Assembly: GCF_036689865.1 (NCBI RefSeq)
Contig: NZ_JBAHUQ010000039.1
Span: 1 to 48,969, forward strand
DNA from: Magnetococcus sp. PR-3
Lineage (GTDB): Bacteria; Pseudomonadota; Magnetococcia; Magnetococcales; Magnetococcaceae
Reading direction: 5' to 3'
DNA length: 48,969 nt
The notes under the pieces were generated by a model that saw only the letters and a list, made by a program, of their open reading frames with translations, did not search any database and was not told the DNA's origin. The position numbers and the translations under genes are program-made. Shown piece after piece: positions 16,484 through 25,740 of the stretch (its first letter is position 1; the number at the start of each line of letters is the position of its first letter).

Positions 16484-17668
16484 ATGTCTGATCCTCACCT
16501 TGCATACCGTCACTTCTGTCAATCCAGAACAGAGGTTGGTCAACTACGCCAGCTGCATACGGTGCAGCCGTTGGCCCATGGTCGTATTCTGCGTCATGGG
16601 GTGGAGTTGGTTAATTTTTCAGCCAATAACTATGCAGGTTTGGCGGATCATCCCCTACTTAAGCAGCGGGCCATGGCATGGACAGAGAAGTGGGGGACAG
16701 GTGCCCAGGCTTCCCGTCTGGTGTGTGGTGATCTGGAGCCTTTTGAGCGGATTGAAGCTCGTTTGGTTGCAGGTAAGGGGTCTGAAGCTGCTTTGGTCCT
16801 GAATGCAGGTTATCAGACCAACAGTTCGCTGATTCCTGCACTGTTGGATAAAAAGGTACTGGGTGCCGAACCTTTGGTCTTTTCAGACCGACTAAACCAC
16901 GCTTCCATGCACCACGGCATGCAGTCAGCCGGGGTTAAGCAGATACGTTATCGACATGGGGATTTGGATCATCTGGAATCCCTACTTAAAAAAAATGCTG
17001 AGCACAAAGGGCCCCGCTTCATCCTATCCGAAACCGTTTTTAGTATGGATGGTGATCGTATTGATGTGGGTAAACTTGTGGCGCTGAAGCATCGCTATGG
17101 TGCTTTTCTTTATCTGGACGAGGCCCATGCGACGGGTGTTTTGGGTCCCGATGGCTTTGGTTTGTCAGCGGCCTATCCAGGTGAAGTTGATCTGGTCATG
17201 GGTACCTTTAGTAAAGCGCTGGGGGGATTTGGGGCTTATGTGACCTGTCGCCGTGAATTGCGGGATTATTTGGTTAACCGGGTGAGTGGTTTCATCTATA
17301 GTACCGCTCTGCCTCCGGCTGTACTGGGTGCCATGGATGCCGCATTGGAGTTATTACCGCAGATGGAATCTGTCCGTCAGCGGGTTTTATCCGGGGCCGA
17401 GCAGGTGCGGGCCGCTTTTCATCAAGCGGGTTTAGATACCGGGAACAGTTCAACCCCAATTATTCCGGTTATTGTGGGGGATGAACGCAAGACATTGGCC
17501 TTAAGTGAGCGTTTACGCCAAGCTGGCATGTTGGGTATTGCCATCCGACCACCGACGGTTCCGGAAGGGACCAGTCGCTTACGGTTGTCGTTGAGTGCGG
17601 CCCATACGGATGCCGATTGGCAACAGTTGGCCCAGTTGGTACCAGCCTGTTTACAGGATATGGATTGA
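16484..17668 (+). CDS. bioF: 8-amino-7-oxononanoate synthase
   Basis: PLP enzyme condensing pimeloyl-ACP (or CoA) with alanine, the first step of biotin ring assembly. The 394-aa product starts at ATG 16484, although no strong ribosome binding site is seen. Motifs are FSANNYAGLADHP, GTGAQASRLVCGD, FSDRLNHASMHHG, YLDEAHATGVLGP, and the PLP lysine in GTFSKALGGFGAY near residue 250. Its TGA overlaps the ATG of the next gene. First gene of the biotin operon. Confidence 0.95.
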   Translation: MSDPHLAYRHFCQSRTEVGQLRQLHTVQPLAHGRILRHGVELVNFSANNYAGLADHPLLKQRAMAWTEKWGTGAQASRLVCGDLEPFERIEARLVAGKGSEAALVLNAGYQTNSSLIPALLDKKVLGAEPLVFSDRLNHASMHHGMQSAGVKQIRYRHGDLDHLESLLKKNAEHKGPRFILSETVFSMDGDRIDVGKLVALKHRYGAFLYLDEAHATGVLGPDGFGLSAAYPGEVDLVMGTFSKALGGFGAYVTCRRELRDYLVNRVSGFIYSTALPPAVLGAMDAALELLPQMESVRQRVLSGAEQVRAAFHQAGLDTGNSSTPIIPVIVGDERKTLALSERLRQAGMLGIAIRPPTVPEGTSRLRLSLSAAHTDADWQQLAQLVPACLQDMD

Positions 17669-18363
17669 TGACCTTATGGATGATGCATGGTTGGGGTTTG
17701 GGTCGTGGTGTATGGCGGCCTATGCTGCACCATTTTGGGGGTTACCCCACGCTTAAGGCAGATATGGGATTTTTTCATCCCCAAGGTCAAGCCAGTATAA
17801 CCCAGCCTGAAGGGGCGTGGATTGGTGTTGGTCACTCCATGGGCTCTTTGTGGTTGTTGAAGAGTTTAATGGGGGAAGCAGAAACCCCGGAAATGGAAGC
17901 CATTGCCAAAGTAGGAAACCAGTGTAAGGGTTTGATTTTTATTAATGGTTTTAGTCGTTTTCATCAGGGGCGTGATTTTCCTCATGGGGTTGGTATACGG
18001 GTGATTGGGCGTATGCGCAAACAGTTGCCGGTGGATGCGGCTCAGGTCTTAAAGGATTTTGGTAGCCGTAGCGGTATGCCACCTATGGATCTACCCTCTA
18101 TGGCCATTCCCCACCCCCCTCAATTGGATTGGGGGTTGGAGGCGATCAGTCGTTGGGATGGACGTGATCTACTGGCTCAATGGGATCGACCGTTTAAGGC
18201 GATTGCCAGCCGGGAAGATGCCATTGTGACTCCTATGATGAGTGAAGCGATGTTTACACCCCAGCAGCTACAGTGGGTAGAAGGGGCCAGCCATCTTCTA
18301 CCTTTGACCCATGGCCAACAGATGGCCGCAGCAATTAATACCAGTTTGGAGTCGTGGTTATGA
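17668..18363 (+). CDS. bioH: BioH-like alpha/beta hydrolase (pimeloyl-ACP methyl ester esterase)
   Basis: Probably releases pimeloyl-ACP from its methyl ester after two rounds of fatty-acid synthesis, the counterpart of BioC. The 231-aa protein has the oxyanion motif MMHGWGLGRGVW at the N-terminus, as in E. coli BioH, and the nucleophile elbow GHSMGS. An Asp in ASREDAIVTP and His in GASHLLPL complete the triad. It overlaps bioF by one base and bioC by four. Sequence divergence means another esterase class (BioG, BioK) cannot be excluded, but the role is well supported by context. Confidence 0.85.
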   Translation: MTLWMMHGWGLGRGVWRPMLHHFGGYPTLKADMGFFHPQGQASITQPEGAWIGVGHSMGSLWLLKSLMGEAETPEMEAIAKVGNQCKGLIFINGFSRFHQGRDFPHGVGIRVIGRMRKQLPVDAAQVLKDFGSRSGMPPMDLPSMAIPHPPQLDWGLEAISRWDGRDLLAQWDRPFKAIASREDAIVTPMMSEAMFTPQQLQWVEGASHLLPLTHGQQMAAAINTSLESWL

Positions 18364-19169
18364 ACCTGCCCAGAGGGGAAGGCAACCGCAATGGACGTGT
18401 GGGTAAAAATTTTGGTCGAGCGCTAAACTACCATCGTAAAGCGTTGGTACAGCAACATGTAGCCGATGAGTTGGCCGACCGTTTGGGGGATTTTCCCCTA
18501 CCTGATAATCCACGTATTCTGGAAATTGGTTGTGGTACCGGTTTTTTAAGTCGGCACTTGGCCCGTCAATGGCCAGAGGCAGAGTTTATCTTTACCGATA
18601 TTGCACCACAGATGGTTCAGCGCTGTCAGTCCCATCTATCAGATCTACCAGGTAAACGCCGTTTTATGGTGATGGATGGAGAACACTGCTCGATTAGTGG
18701 CCCTTTTGACTTGGTTGTTTCAAGTCTGGCCATGCAGTGGTTTCAGGATCTACCTGGATCTTTACAGAGCTTAACTTCACTGCTTAAGACCAATGGTCTG
18801 CTGGCTTTTGCTACCCTGGGGGATGAAACCTTCAGAGAGTGGCAGGGGGTATGTGCCCAGTATGGGGCCCCCTTTGGACGTCCTGACTATCCCGATGCCG
18901 ATCAGTTACAGGCCATGTGGCCCACAGGCGGGGAAGGGGATGTAGAAGAGGATCATATTCCGGTGGCCCACGCCTCCGGTCATGGCTTTTTACGCGCTTT
19001 ACGAGAAGTTGGTGCGCATCAACCCTCTGGGCATCATCGTCCGGTATCGGCGGCACTGATGCGCCGTATGCTGCAGGCAACCCAGGGTGGACAACACGGA
19101 TTTACGGTGACCTATCATGTACTCTACGGATTCTACACACGCAGTCTCGACGACCGACCCATCCACTAA
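18360..19169 (+). CDS. bioC: Malonyl-ACP O-methyltransferase
   Basis: SAM-dependent methyltransferase that masks the malonyl carboxyl group so that fatty-acid synthase can build pimeloyl-ACP. The 269-aa product starts with the BioC-like VGKNFGRALNYHRKALVQQHVADEL. It has motif I ILEIGCGTGFLS at about 58-69, VVSSLAMQWFQDLPGSLQ, and FATLGDETFREW. ATG overlaps the bioH stop, and the 3' end overlaps the upstream of two possible bioB starts by 53 nt. Confidence 0.94.
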   Translation: MNLPRGEGNRNGRVGKNFGRALNYHRKALVQQHVADELADRLGDFPLPDNPRILEIGCGTGFLSRHLARQWPEAEFIFTDIAPQMVQRCQSHLSDLPGKRRFMVMDGEHCSISGPFDLVVSSLAMQWFQDLPGSLQSLTSLLKTNGLLAFATLGDETFREWQGVCAQYGAPFGRPDYPDADQLQAMWPTGGEGDVEEDHIPVAHASGHGFLRALREVGAHQPSGHHRPVSAALMRRMLQATQGGQHGFTVTYHVLYGFYTRSLDDRPIH

Positions 19170-20190
19170 TTTGGAAAATCGGGGCGTAGAGCCGGGTATG
19201 AGCGGTAGTGAATGGCTCGATACCATCGCCACAGCTGCTTTGGCAGGTCAGGTACCTGATCAACAGAGTGCACGGCGTATTTTAACTGATCCCAGTGTGG
19301 AACTGTTGCCTCTGATGCAGGCTGCTTTTAGGGTGCGTTTTCATCATTTTGGGCGCGGGGTACGCATCCATATCCTCAATAATGTGCAAAATGGTTACTG
19401 CTCTGAGGATTGTAATTACTGCGTTCAAGCGAAAAACAGTAAAGCCCCTATTCAGAAATACGCCATCAAGAGTGATGAAGAGATTCTTGATGGCGCCCGT
19501 AAGGCGTATGAGTCAGGTGCCTACCGTTACTGCATGGTCTCCTCTGGGCGTAACCCCCATGCGGATCGTATTGATCATATGTCCAAGCTGATCAAGGAGA
19601 TCAAATCTCGTTGGCCAGTGGAGGTGTGTCTCTCCGCAGGGTTCTTGGATGCAGATAAAGCCCGTGAACTGAAAGAGGCAGGCCTGGACCGCTACAACCA
19701 CAACCTCAATACAGCCGATGGTCACTACGGCTCTATCTGCACAACCCACAGCTATGGGGATCGACTAGATACCCTGAAGCAGGCCCGTAGTGCTGGGTTG
19801 GAGGTGTGCAGTGGTATTATTATCGGTATGGGTGAAAAGCCTGAGGAAATTATTGAGGTTGCCTCCACTCTAAGGGGGTTGAATGCCCGCTCTATTCCGG
19901 TCAATTTTTATGTGCATGTGGAGGGGTCCCAACTGGGTGAAGTCAACCAGTTAACCCCAGAGTATGGTTTGCGTGCATTGGCGCTGTTCCGTTTTTTCAA
20001 CCCTGATGCTGAGGTACGTGCTGCTGGTGGACGGGAGAGCAATTTGCGGGGGTTGGAGTCGATGGCTCTCTACCCAGCCAACTCCCTATTTGCGGAAGGT
20101 TATCTGAATACATCTGGTCATGTGGCGGATAAGACCGTTAAACTGGTCGAAGATGCCGGTTTTTTTGTGGAGAAGATTGAAGAGGATTAA
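19117..20190 (+). CDS. bioB: Biotin synthase
   Basis: Radical SAM enzyme inserting sulfur into dethiobiotin. The Fe-S motif YCSEDCNYC uses C95, C99 and C102 of the 357-aa reading. Further signatures are MVSSGRNP, GLDRYNHNLNTA, CSGIIIGMGE, PVNFYVHVEGSQL and AGGRESNLRGLE. Two starts are possible: ATG 19117 within bioC, or ATG 19198, which gives 330 aa and avoids a poorly conserved 27-residue extension. Neither has a strong ribosome binding site; translational coupling to bioC favours the upstream one. Confidence 0.95.
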   Translation: MYSTDSTHAVSTTDPSTNLENRGVEPGMSGSEWLDTIATAALAGQVPDQQSARRILTDPSVELLPLMQAAFRVRFHHFGRGVRIHILNNVQNGYCSEDCNYCVQAKNSKAPIQKYAIKSDEEILDGARKAYESGAYRYCMVSSGRNPHADRIDHMSKLIKEIKSRWPVEVCLSAGFLDADKARELKEAGLDRYNHNLNTADGHYGSICTTHSYGDRLDTLKQARSAGLEVCSGIIIGMGEKPEEIIEVASTLRGLNARSIPVNFYVHVEGSQLGEVNQLTPEYGLRALALFRFFNPDAEVRAAGGRESNLRGLESMALYPANSLFAEGYLNTSGHVADKTVKLVEDAGFFVEKIEED

Positions 20191-20216
20191 GACCTCTTCT
20201 AGGCAGGAGCCAGACC

Positions 20217-20861
20217 ATGTTATCCACCACTTTCCGTATGGGAGCAGCTTGTCTTTGCCTGGTGCTATTGGCAGGTTGTTCCGATTCCCGACCCAAACAG
20301 AAGAATTGGGAGCCTTTTGTAGAGTCCTATCTACAAAAAAAGCAGACGCTTCAGGATCTTCCCAGTGACTACTTTCTTAGGCCTGAGCGCTGGGACCCTC
20401 TACTGGAATATCTGGGGTGGGAGCTAGATATGGACCAGGAAGGGGTTGAGCGTGAACTGGTCTTTCGGGATGAGAATTTTTCTATGGGACCTGAGATTGT
20501 CTTAGGGGATGAATCCCATGAAGAGGGTGGTCTGCTGGGTAGTTTAAAGCAGAAAATTCAGGCTGGTAAAGAGGCCTTGGGTATCGTTGGTGAAGCGATG
20601 GATGAAAACCCGGAACTGTTGGATGCCCTACGGGATGGTGGCGTACGTGATGCACTTAAAGGCATGGACCGGGCCTATTTGGAAGATAAAAAAAGAGAGC
20701 TGATGGGGTTGGCTGAATCGGCTGGGGTTGATGGCAGTTACCAACCTTCGGATATGGAACGTAAGGCTCTGCAAAGTGTTGGAAAACAGTTTGGTGTTTC
20801 TGAAAAGCGGATGCAGAGTTTGGAAAATCAGGCTGAACAGTACCGGGATAAATTACAGTGA
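20217..20861 (+). CDS. Lipoprotein of unknown function inside the biotin operon
   Basis: A 214-aa protein with a lipoprotein signal: basic start, hydrophobic core and lipobox LLAGC at residues 18-22, so it should be lipid-anchored outside the cytoplasm. The rest is hydrophilic, acidic and largely helical, with probable coiled-coil segments (for example SLKQKIQAGKEALGIVGEAM). No family was recognised. It sits between bioB (26 nt gap) and bioD (stop overlaps the bioD GTG), so it is cotranscribed with biotin genes although a membrane lipoprotein has no known step in the pathway. Confidence 0.85.
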   Translation: MLSTTFRMGAACLCLVLLAGCSDSRPKQKNWEPFVESYLQKKQTLQDLPSDYFLRPERWDPLLEYLGWELDMDQEGVERELVFRDENFSMGPEIVLGDESHEEGGLLGSLKQKIQAGKEALGIVGEAMDENPELLDALRDGGVRDALKGMDRAYLEDKKRELMGLAESAGVDGSYQPSDMERKALQSVGKQFGVSEKRMQSLENQAEQYRDKLQ

Positions 20862-21475
20862 TTGATCGTGTTCCTATGCCTGGGGTGTTTGTAACTGGTA
20901 CCGATACCGATGTGGGTAAAAGTGTTGCCAGTGCTTGGTTATTACAACAGTGGCAGGCTGATTATTGGAAGCCCATTCAATCAGGTTTAGAAGGGGCTAC
21001 CGATACCGATGTGGTCTCCCACCTGGCTGGCCTGTCTGCAAGCCGTGTACACCCTGAACGCTTTCGTTTGCAAGCACCGATGTCTCCCCACGCTTCGGCA
21101 GCCCTAGAGGGGGTTTCTATCCAGCTAGAGGATTTTCAACGGCCCCAAACCACAGCCCCTTTGGTGGTGGAAGGGGCAGGTGGTGTCTTGGTACCGATCA
21201 ATGATCAGTACACTGTATTGGATCTTATGGTCAAACTGGCGTTACCTGTGGTGGTGGTAACCCGTACAGGGTTGGGTACCATCAACCATACATTACTGAC
21301 ATTACAGGCACTCAAAGCTCGGGGGTTGCGTGTTATGGGGTTGATTGCCTGTGGCGCAGAGCATCCCTCCAATTTTAAGGCCCTAAAGCACTACGGTGAA
21401 GTGCCTATTCTGGCCCATATTCCCGTTTTGCAACCCTTAACACCTGAAACATTGGCATCTGTGGCGTGGCTGTAA
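20858..21475 (+). CDS. bioD: Dethiobiotin synthetase
   Basis: ATP-dependent carboxylation and ring closure of 7,8-diaminopelargonate to dethiobiotin. The 205-aa protein has the P-loop FVTGTDTDVGKS near residue 10, YWKPIQSG, and VVEGAGGVLVPIND. GTG 20858 overlaps the stop of the lipoprotein gene. ATG 20876 is an alternative that still keeps the P-loop, but it has no ribosome binding site. Confidence 0.94.
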   Translation: MIDRVPMPGVFVTGTDTDVGKSVASAWLLQQWQADYWKPIQSGLEGATDTDVVSHLAGLSASRVHPERFRLQAPMSPHASAALEGVSIQLEDFQRPQTTAPLVVEGAGGVLVPINDQYTVLDLMVKLALPVVVVTRTGLGTINHTLLTLQALKARGLRVMGLIACGAEHPSNFKALKHYGEVPILAHIPVLQPLTPETLASVAWL

Positions 21476-21572
21476 TCTCCAAACGGTGCTTAACAGCATA
21501 AAAGCCTAGAAGTGGCATTAACGGCGGCTTTCCATCAGATATTTCATCCCACCTTTGTGAATAGTTTAAGCC

Positions 21573-22877
21573 ATGACAGATCTTATCGACCTGGACAAAC
21601 GCCACTGTTGGCACCCTTTTACCCAGGCTCAAACGGCTCCTGATCCGATCCCTATTGCTTCTGCTTCCGGGGCGACCCTGACAACGACAGAGGGGCAGCA
21701 ATGGATTGATCTGATTTCCTCCTGGTGGGTGACGACCCATGGTCATAGTCATCCAGTGGTGGCTCAGGCCATTGCGGATCAGGCTAAAACACTGGAACAA
21801 GTGATCTTTGCCGGTTTTACCCATGCACCGGCTGTTAATTTGGCCAAGGCGTTATCGGACAAATTGGGGGGTGATCTGGATCGGGTTTTTTTCTCGGATG
21901 ATGGCTCCACGGCTGTGGAAGTGGCTTTAAAAATGGCCACCCAGTACCACATCAATCAAGGAACACCCCGTCATCGATTCATAGCTTTTAGGGGTGGCTA
22001 CCACGGGGATACGGTTGGCGCCATGTCCATGGGGCAGGGATCTGGTTTTTTTGATGCCTTTTCTAACATGATGTTTCAGGTGGATCTGTTGGATTATCCC
22101 AGCACCTGGATCGGTGATCCCAGCCCAGAAGCCCGAGAGGCCATTGTACTGAGTCAGTTGGATGATTATCTCAACCAGCATGGTGACCAGTGTGCTGCAT
22201 TACTTATGGAGCCTTTGGTACAGGGTGCTGCAGGTATGCGGATGGCCCGGCCTACTTTTATTCAGCAATTGATGGCCCGCTGTCGAGCTGCTGGGGTGTT
22301 GGTGATCTTTGATGAAGTGATGACAGGTTTTGGTCGAACAGGATCTCTGTTTGCCTTTCAACAATGTGGTGATCAGCCGGATATTATATGCCTTTCCAAA
22401 GGGTTAACATCCGGTTTTATGGCCATGTCTGTAACGGTTGCACGGGAGCCTATCTATCAGGCTTTTATGGGGGAGGGGTTTGATAAAGCTTTGGCTCATG
22501 GCCACTCTTTTACGGCCAATCCATTGGGTTGTGCGGCGGCTTTGGCCTCTTTTCAAGTTTTTGAGCAAGAGCAGACCTTGGATCGAATTGAAAAAATTTC
22601 CGCCATTCATGAACAGCGCTTAGCGGTTTTTAACAAGCATAAAAAGGTGGTTCGTCCTCGACTTTGTGGCTCTATTGGTGCCATTGATCTGGTGGTTGAG
22701 GATAGTGGCTATGAAGCGGCGATTGGTCCTCAGTTAAAGGCCTTTTTTGCCAAGAAAGGTCTTCTGCTTAGGCCATTGGGTAATACCGTTTACATACTCC
22801 CCCCCTACTGCATTAGTGATGATCAATTGCATAAGGGGTGGGATGCCATTGAAGAGGCCGTTAAGACCTTGCTGTAA
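21573..22877 (+). CDS. bioA: Adenosylmethionine-8-amino-7-oxononanoate aminotransferase
   Basis: PLP aminotransferase using SAM as amino donor to make 7,8-diaminopelargonate. The 434-aa sequence has HCWHPFTQ at the N-terminus, DLISSWWVTTHGHSHP, FFSDDGSTAVEVALKMA, FRGGYHGDTVGAMS, IFDEVMTGFGRTG, and the PLP lysine in ICLSKGLTSG. The 97-nt gap after bioD contains no recognised signal. It is the last gene of the biotin operon and is followed by a strong terminator. Confidence 0.96.
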   Translation: MTDLIDLDKRHCWHPFTQAQTAPDPIPIASASGATLTTTEGQQWIDLISSWWVTTHGHSHPVVAQAIADQAKTLEQVIFAGFTHAPAVNLAKALSDKLGGDLDRVFFSDDGSTAVEVALKMATQYHINQGTPRHRFIAFRGGYHGDTVGAMSMGQGSGFFDAFSNMMFQVDLLDYPSTWIGDPSPEAREAIVLSQLDDYLNQHGDQCAALLMEPLVQGAAGMRMARPTFIQQLMARCRAAGVLVIFDEVMTGFGRTGSLFAFQQCGDQPDIICLSKGLTSGFMAMSVTVAREPIYQAFMGEGFDKALAHGHSFTANPLGCAAALASFQVFEQEQTLDRIEKISAIHEQRLAVFNKHKKVVRPRLCGSIGAIDLVVEDSGYEAAIGPQLKAFFAKKGLLLRPLGNTVYILPPYCISDDQLHKGWDAIEEAVKTLL

Positions 22878-22907
22878 GCTGGTAACAGGAGTTGTGTGGT
22901 ATCTGCC

Positions 22908-22947
22908 ATGGGGATTAAACATTCGTTTAATCCCCATTGGTTTTTTT
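22908..22947 (+). terminator. Rho-independent terminator of the biotin operon
   Basis: A perfect 13-bp stem (22908-22920 with 22925-22937) and a 4-nt loop are followed by a run of seven T at 22941-22947, about 30 nt after bioA. Confidence 0.92.
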
Positions 22948-22972
22948 AGAGGGGGGGAAAGTGACCCATCCT

Positions 22973-24661
22973 TTAGGGATTGTTTGTCTCACCTTTTTGG
23001 TTTCCCAGCAGTAGGGCGGACTCTTTGACCTGACCGAGCTGATCCAATAGACGGGCAGCAGCCTCTTTGGGGGATTCTGGTAGCAGTCGGTCATCGCTGG
23101 CGGATGTTTGGCTTTTGGAAAAGGCCAGTTTAACATAGTGGAGCAACGCCTCTTCCAGATCGCCTAGGGATTCAAACATCAACCCCTTTTGATAATCCAG
23201 AAGCCGTACCACGGTTGCGTGATCTGCACGGGTTTCCAGTTGAGCCTGGAGAAGCCCTGCCTCATGTTCCCGGCCACCACGGGTAAAATAGAGAAAAGCT
23301 TCGGCCAAAGGTTCGATCAGATCTCTGGGCAGTAGGTTGGGTTCACCGTTGGCTGCTGATGGGGTGAGCCGCTCCAATACCCGCTCTAGAGGAAGATCTT
23401 CCACAGCGGCACCCAGTGCCATCAGTCGTAACCGTACCAGATCACTATCAGGGCCACGCTCCTTACCCAGCAGTGCCACCGCTTTGTCCACCTGCTCTTG
23501 CCGCATCCAGGCCTCTGCAAAAGCCGCACGGACCGGTTCGGTCAAACCATCTAACGCCAAACCATCCGGGGTTAATAGGCCACCAGGTGCGGTTAATCCA
23601 ATAGGATTTTCAAGCTCTTTTTTAAGCAGTTGTTGCAGGTAAAAAGCCTGTTCCAAACCATGGTTGGACATGACGGTTTCACGCAGTAAACAGCGGCGCT
23701 CCATCAAATTTTTAACCGCTGCGGTTACTTTTTTGGTGGGTGTAAGTGGGGTTGTTGCCCACTGATGGAACAGCTTGGCGTGGAGGATGCGGATCTCTTG
23801 CCCTTCGGCCACACCTGGGTTATGGGCCAGGGCTGTTTCTAGATCAATCAGTAGCTTGGGGGTAACCGCTTTTTTGGCAGCCTGTTCAACCTGCATACGT
23901 ACCATACGGTAGAAAATATGCCGGGCTTCACGGGTTTTACGCGCAGCTTTGGGCAGCTGTTTAAGCCAGTTGCGCCCTTGGGTAAGCTCCCCCTGCGCCA
24001 AGGAGAGTTCCGCCATGGCCACCAGCCACTCAGCATCTGGTGATGGGCGATCTTTGCGTTCTTTGTATAGCCCCAGCTGTAGACGGGCTCGATCAAGCGA
24101 GCCCAACTTTAACTCACAAATACCGATACCCCGTTGGGCAATATAGGCTTTGGGATGTTTGGGGTTTTCGACCAAAAAGTGGGAAAAACGGCCTCTGGCT
24201 TGTTGAAATTGACCCTCAGCAAGTTGGGCTTGGGCCATCATTAAGACCAAATCAGAAGATTGATCAATCATGCCAACCGGCAGGCTTTCCAGCATCTCCA
24301 GGGCTTCACTGGGGCGGTTAAGTGCCATCTGGGCTCGGGCGATGAGCTCCCGCCAGCTCAGGGCTGTGACCGGGGCTCCACTGCCACGATTCAGGGCTTG
24401 TTCAGCCAGGATCAATGCCAGTTTGTGGTGCCCTTGGTCCAACACACGACGGACCCCGTTAGGCGTGAGGGGAAAAGGGCGGCCAAAGGAATCAAAACCG
24501 GTTAGGGAAGAGGATTCAATGGTATCGGGTGGTGCAATCGCACTACCCTGGGGAATAGCCTCTTGGGCTTGGGCCTGACCCCAAAACAGGGATGTAGTAA
24601 GCAGCATGACAAGGGCTGTTGATTTTGAACATCTATCGCCAACCCTGTGTCGCTGTTTCAT
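22973..24661 (-). CDS. Exported TPR-repeat protein of unknown function
   Basis: A 562-aa protein with an N-terminal signal peptide (ALVMLLTTSLFWGQAQAQ). It is otherwise made of helical hairpins with the TPR pattern, for example AQLAEGQFQQARGRFSHFLVENPKHPKAYI at about 150-180 and EEALLHYVKLAF near 525. It probably acts as a periplasmic scaffold; no enzymatic motif is visible. ATG 24661 overlaps the TGA of the upstream small gene, so the two are translationally coupled. Last gene of the minus-strand operon. Confidence 0.85.
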   Translation of the reverse strand: MKQRHRVGDRCSKSTALVMLLTTSLFWGQAQAQEAIPQGSAIAPPDTIESSSLTGFDSFGRPFPLTPNGVRRVLDQGHHKLALILAEQALNRGSGAPVTALSWRELIARAQMALNRPSEALEMLESLPVGMIDQSSDLVLMMAQAQLAEGQFQQARGRFSHFLVENPKHPKAYIAQRGIGICELKLGSLDRARLQLGLYKERKDRPSPDAEWLVAMAELSLAQGELTQGRNWLKQLPKAARKTREARHIFYRMVRMQVEQAAKKAVTPKLLIDLETALAHNPGVAEGQEIRILHAKLFHQWATTPLTPTKKVTAAVKNLMERRCLLRETVMSNHGLEQAFYLQQLLKKELENPIGLTAPGGLLTPDGLALDGLTEPVRAAFAEAWMRQEQVDKAVALLGKERGPDSDLVRLRLMALGAAVEDLPLERVLERLTPSAANGEPNLLPRDLIEPLAEAFLYFTRGGREHEAGLLQAQLETRADHATVVRLLDYQKGLMFESLGDLEEALLHYVKLAFSKSQTSASDDRLLPESPKEAAARLLDQLGQVKESALLLGNQKGETNNP

Positions 24662-24846
24662 CACTTTTTCCCCGGAATGACCAATGGCTCATAGTGTTCC
24701 GTTGGCTCTACCCGCTCACTATTGCAGCTTTGCAAGCCCACGGTGATAACACCTAAGAGTAGAATCAGCAGAAGAAGCATCTTTGGCCAACGTCGTTTGC
24801 TGCTGCGTCCACCACCCAGGCTGTCATAGCGTACTCTGCGATTCAT
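24661..24846 (-). CDS. Small single-pass membrane protein or lipoprotein (61 aa)
   Basis: A 61-aa protein from ATG 24846 with GAGG 8 nt upstream. It has a basic N-terminus (SSKRRWPK), one hydrophobic helix (MLLLLILLLGVITVGL), then LQSC, which loosely resembles a lipobox, and a short polar tail. Function unknown. It lies 10 nt after panC and its stop overlaps the start of the TPR gene; a shared role in the envelope with that protein is inferred. Confidence 0.75.
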   Translation of the reverse strand: MNRRVRYDSLGGGRSSKRRWPKMLLLLILLLGVITVGLQSCNSERVEPTEHYEPLVIPGKK

Positions 24847-24856
24847 GATGTGAACC

Positions 24857-25726
24857 TCATCCTTTAGTGTCACATGGGATGCGATTGGCATCCAAAACCA
24901 GATTATCAATTAAACGTGCAGCCCCAACATGGGCGGCAATCAGTACCACAGGGGCCCCATGACCTTGCCATGGTTGCAAGGTTTGGGCATCCCGTACGGC
25001 TACATAGTCGATACGCGTAATTCCTGCCTGCTGCAAGGTTTGGCGTACCATATCTTCTAACTTGTCCCCCTTGCGCTCACCTTGATGGTAGGCATCGTAG
25101 GCACAGTTTAGGCCTTGGCTTAGGGCGGTGGACTGGGTTCTTGCTGTGGTGTCTAGGTAGCGGTTACGGCTGGACATGGCCAAGCCATCTTGCTCCCGTA
25201 CGGTGGGAACACCTACAACCTCCCAGGGCATAGCCAGATCCTGAACCATGCAGCGCAAGACCGTAAACTGCTGATAATCTTTAAGCCCAAAAAAAGCTTG
25301 GGTTGGGCGTACCAGATTCAACAGAATGGTCACCACGGTGGCCACCCCATCAAAATGGCCAGGACGGATAGCACCACACAACATTTCAGCCAGAGCGGGT
25401 AGGCTCACACGGGTCAGATCTGGGTTGTCCGCAGGGTACATAGCCTCGACGGAGGGGTAGAAGAGGGCATCACACCCTTCAGCTTTTAGCTGTGCGACAT
25501 CGGCATCAAAAGTACGAGGGTAGCGTTCAAAGTCCTCATTAGGACCAAACTGGGTGGGGTTTACAAAGATGGAAACCACCACGGAGTCACAGCTTTTACG
25601 TGCTTCCCGAACCAGGGTTAAGTGACCTTCATGCAGGCAACCCATGGTGGGCACAAAACCGATTTTTTTATGACCCTGCTGGCGACGCCATGTGGCCAAG
25701 GCTGGGCGATCTTCTAGAATTTCCAT
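24857..25726 (-). CDS. panC: Pantothenate synthetase
   Basis: Joins pantoate and beta-alanine with ATP to make pantothenate. The 289-aa protein shows the N-terminal GFVPTMGCLHEGHLTLV (HIGH-like HEGH), IFVNPTQFGPNEDFERYPR, GHFDGVATVVTILLNLV, FFGLKDYQQFTVL and MSSRNRYL (KMSKS-like). It lies 14 nt downstream of panB in the same operon. Confidence 0.96.
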   Translation of the reverse strand: MEILEDRPALATWRRQQGHKKIGFVPTMGCLHEGHLTLVREARKSCDSVVVSIFVNPTQFGPNEDFERYPRTFDADVAQLKAEGCDALFYPSVEAMYPADNPDLTRVSLPALAEMLCGAIRPGHFDGVATVVTILLNLVRPTQAFFGLKDYQQFTVLRCMVQDLAMPWEVVGVPTVREQDGLAMSSRNRYLDTTARTQSTALSQGLNCAYDAYHQGERKGDKLEDMVRQTLQQAGITRIDYVAVRDAQTLQPWQGHGAPVVLIAAHVGAARLIDNLVLDANRIPCDTKG

Positions 25727-25740
25727 GCGCGATCAAAACC

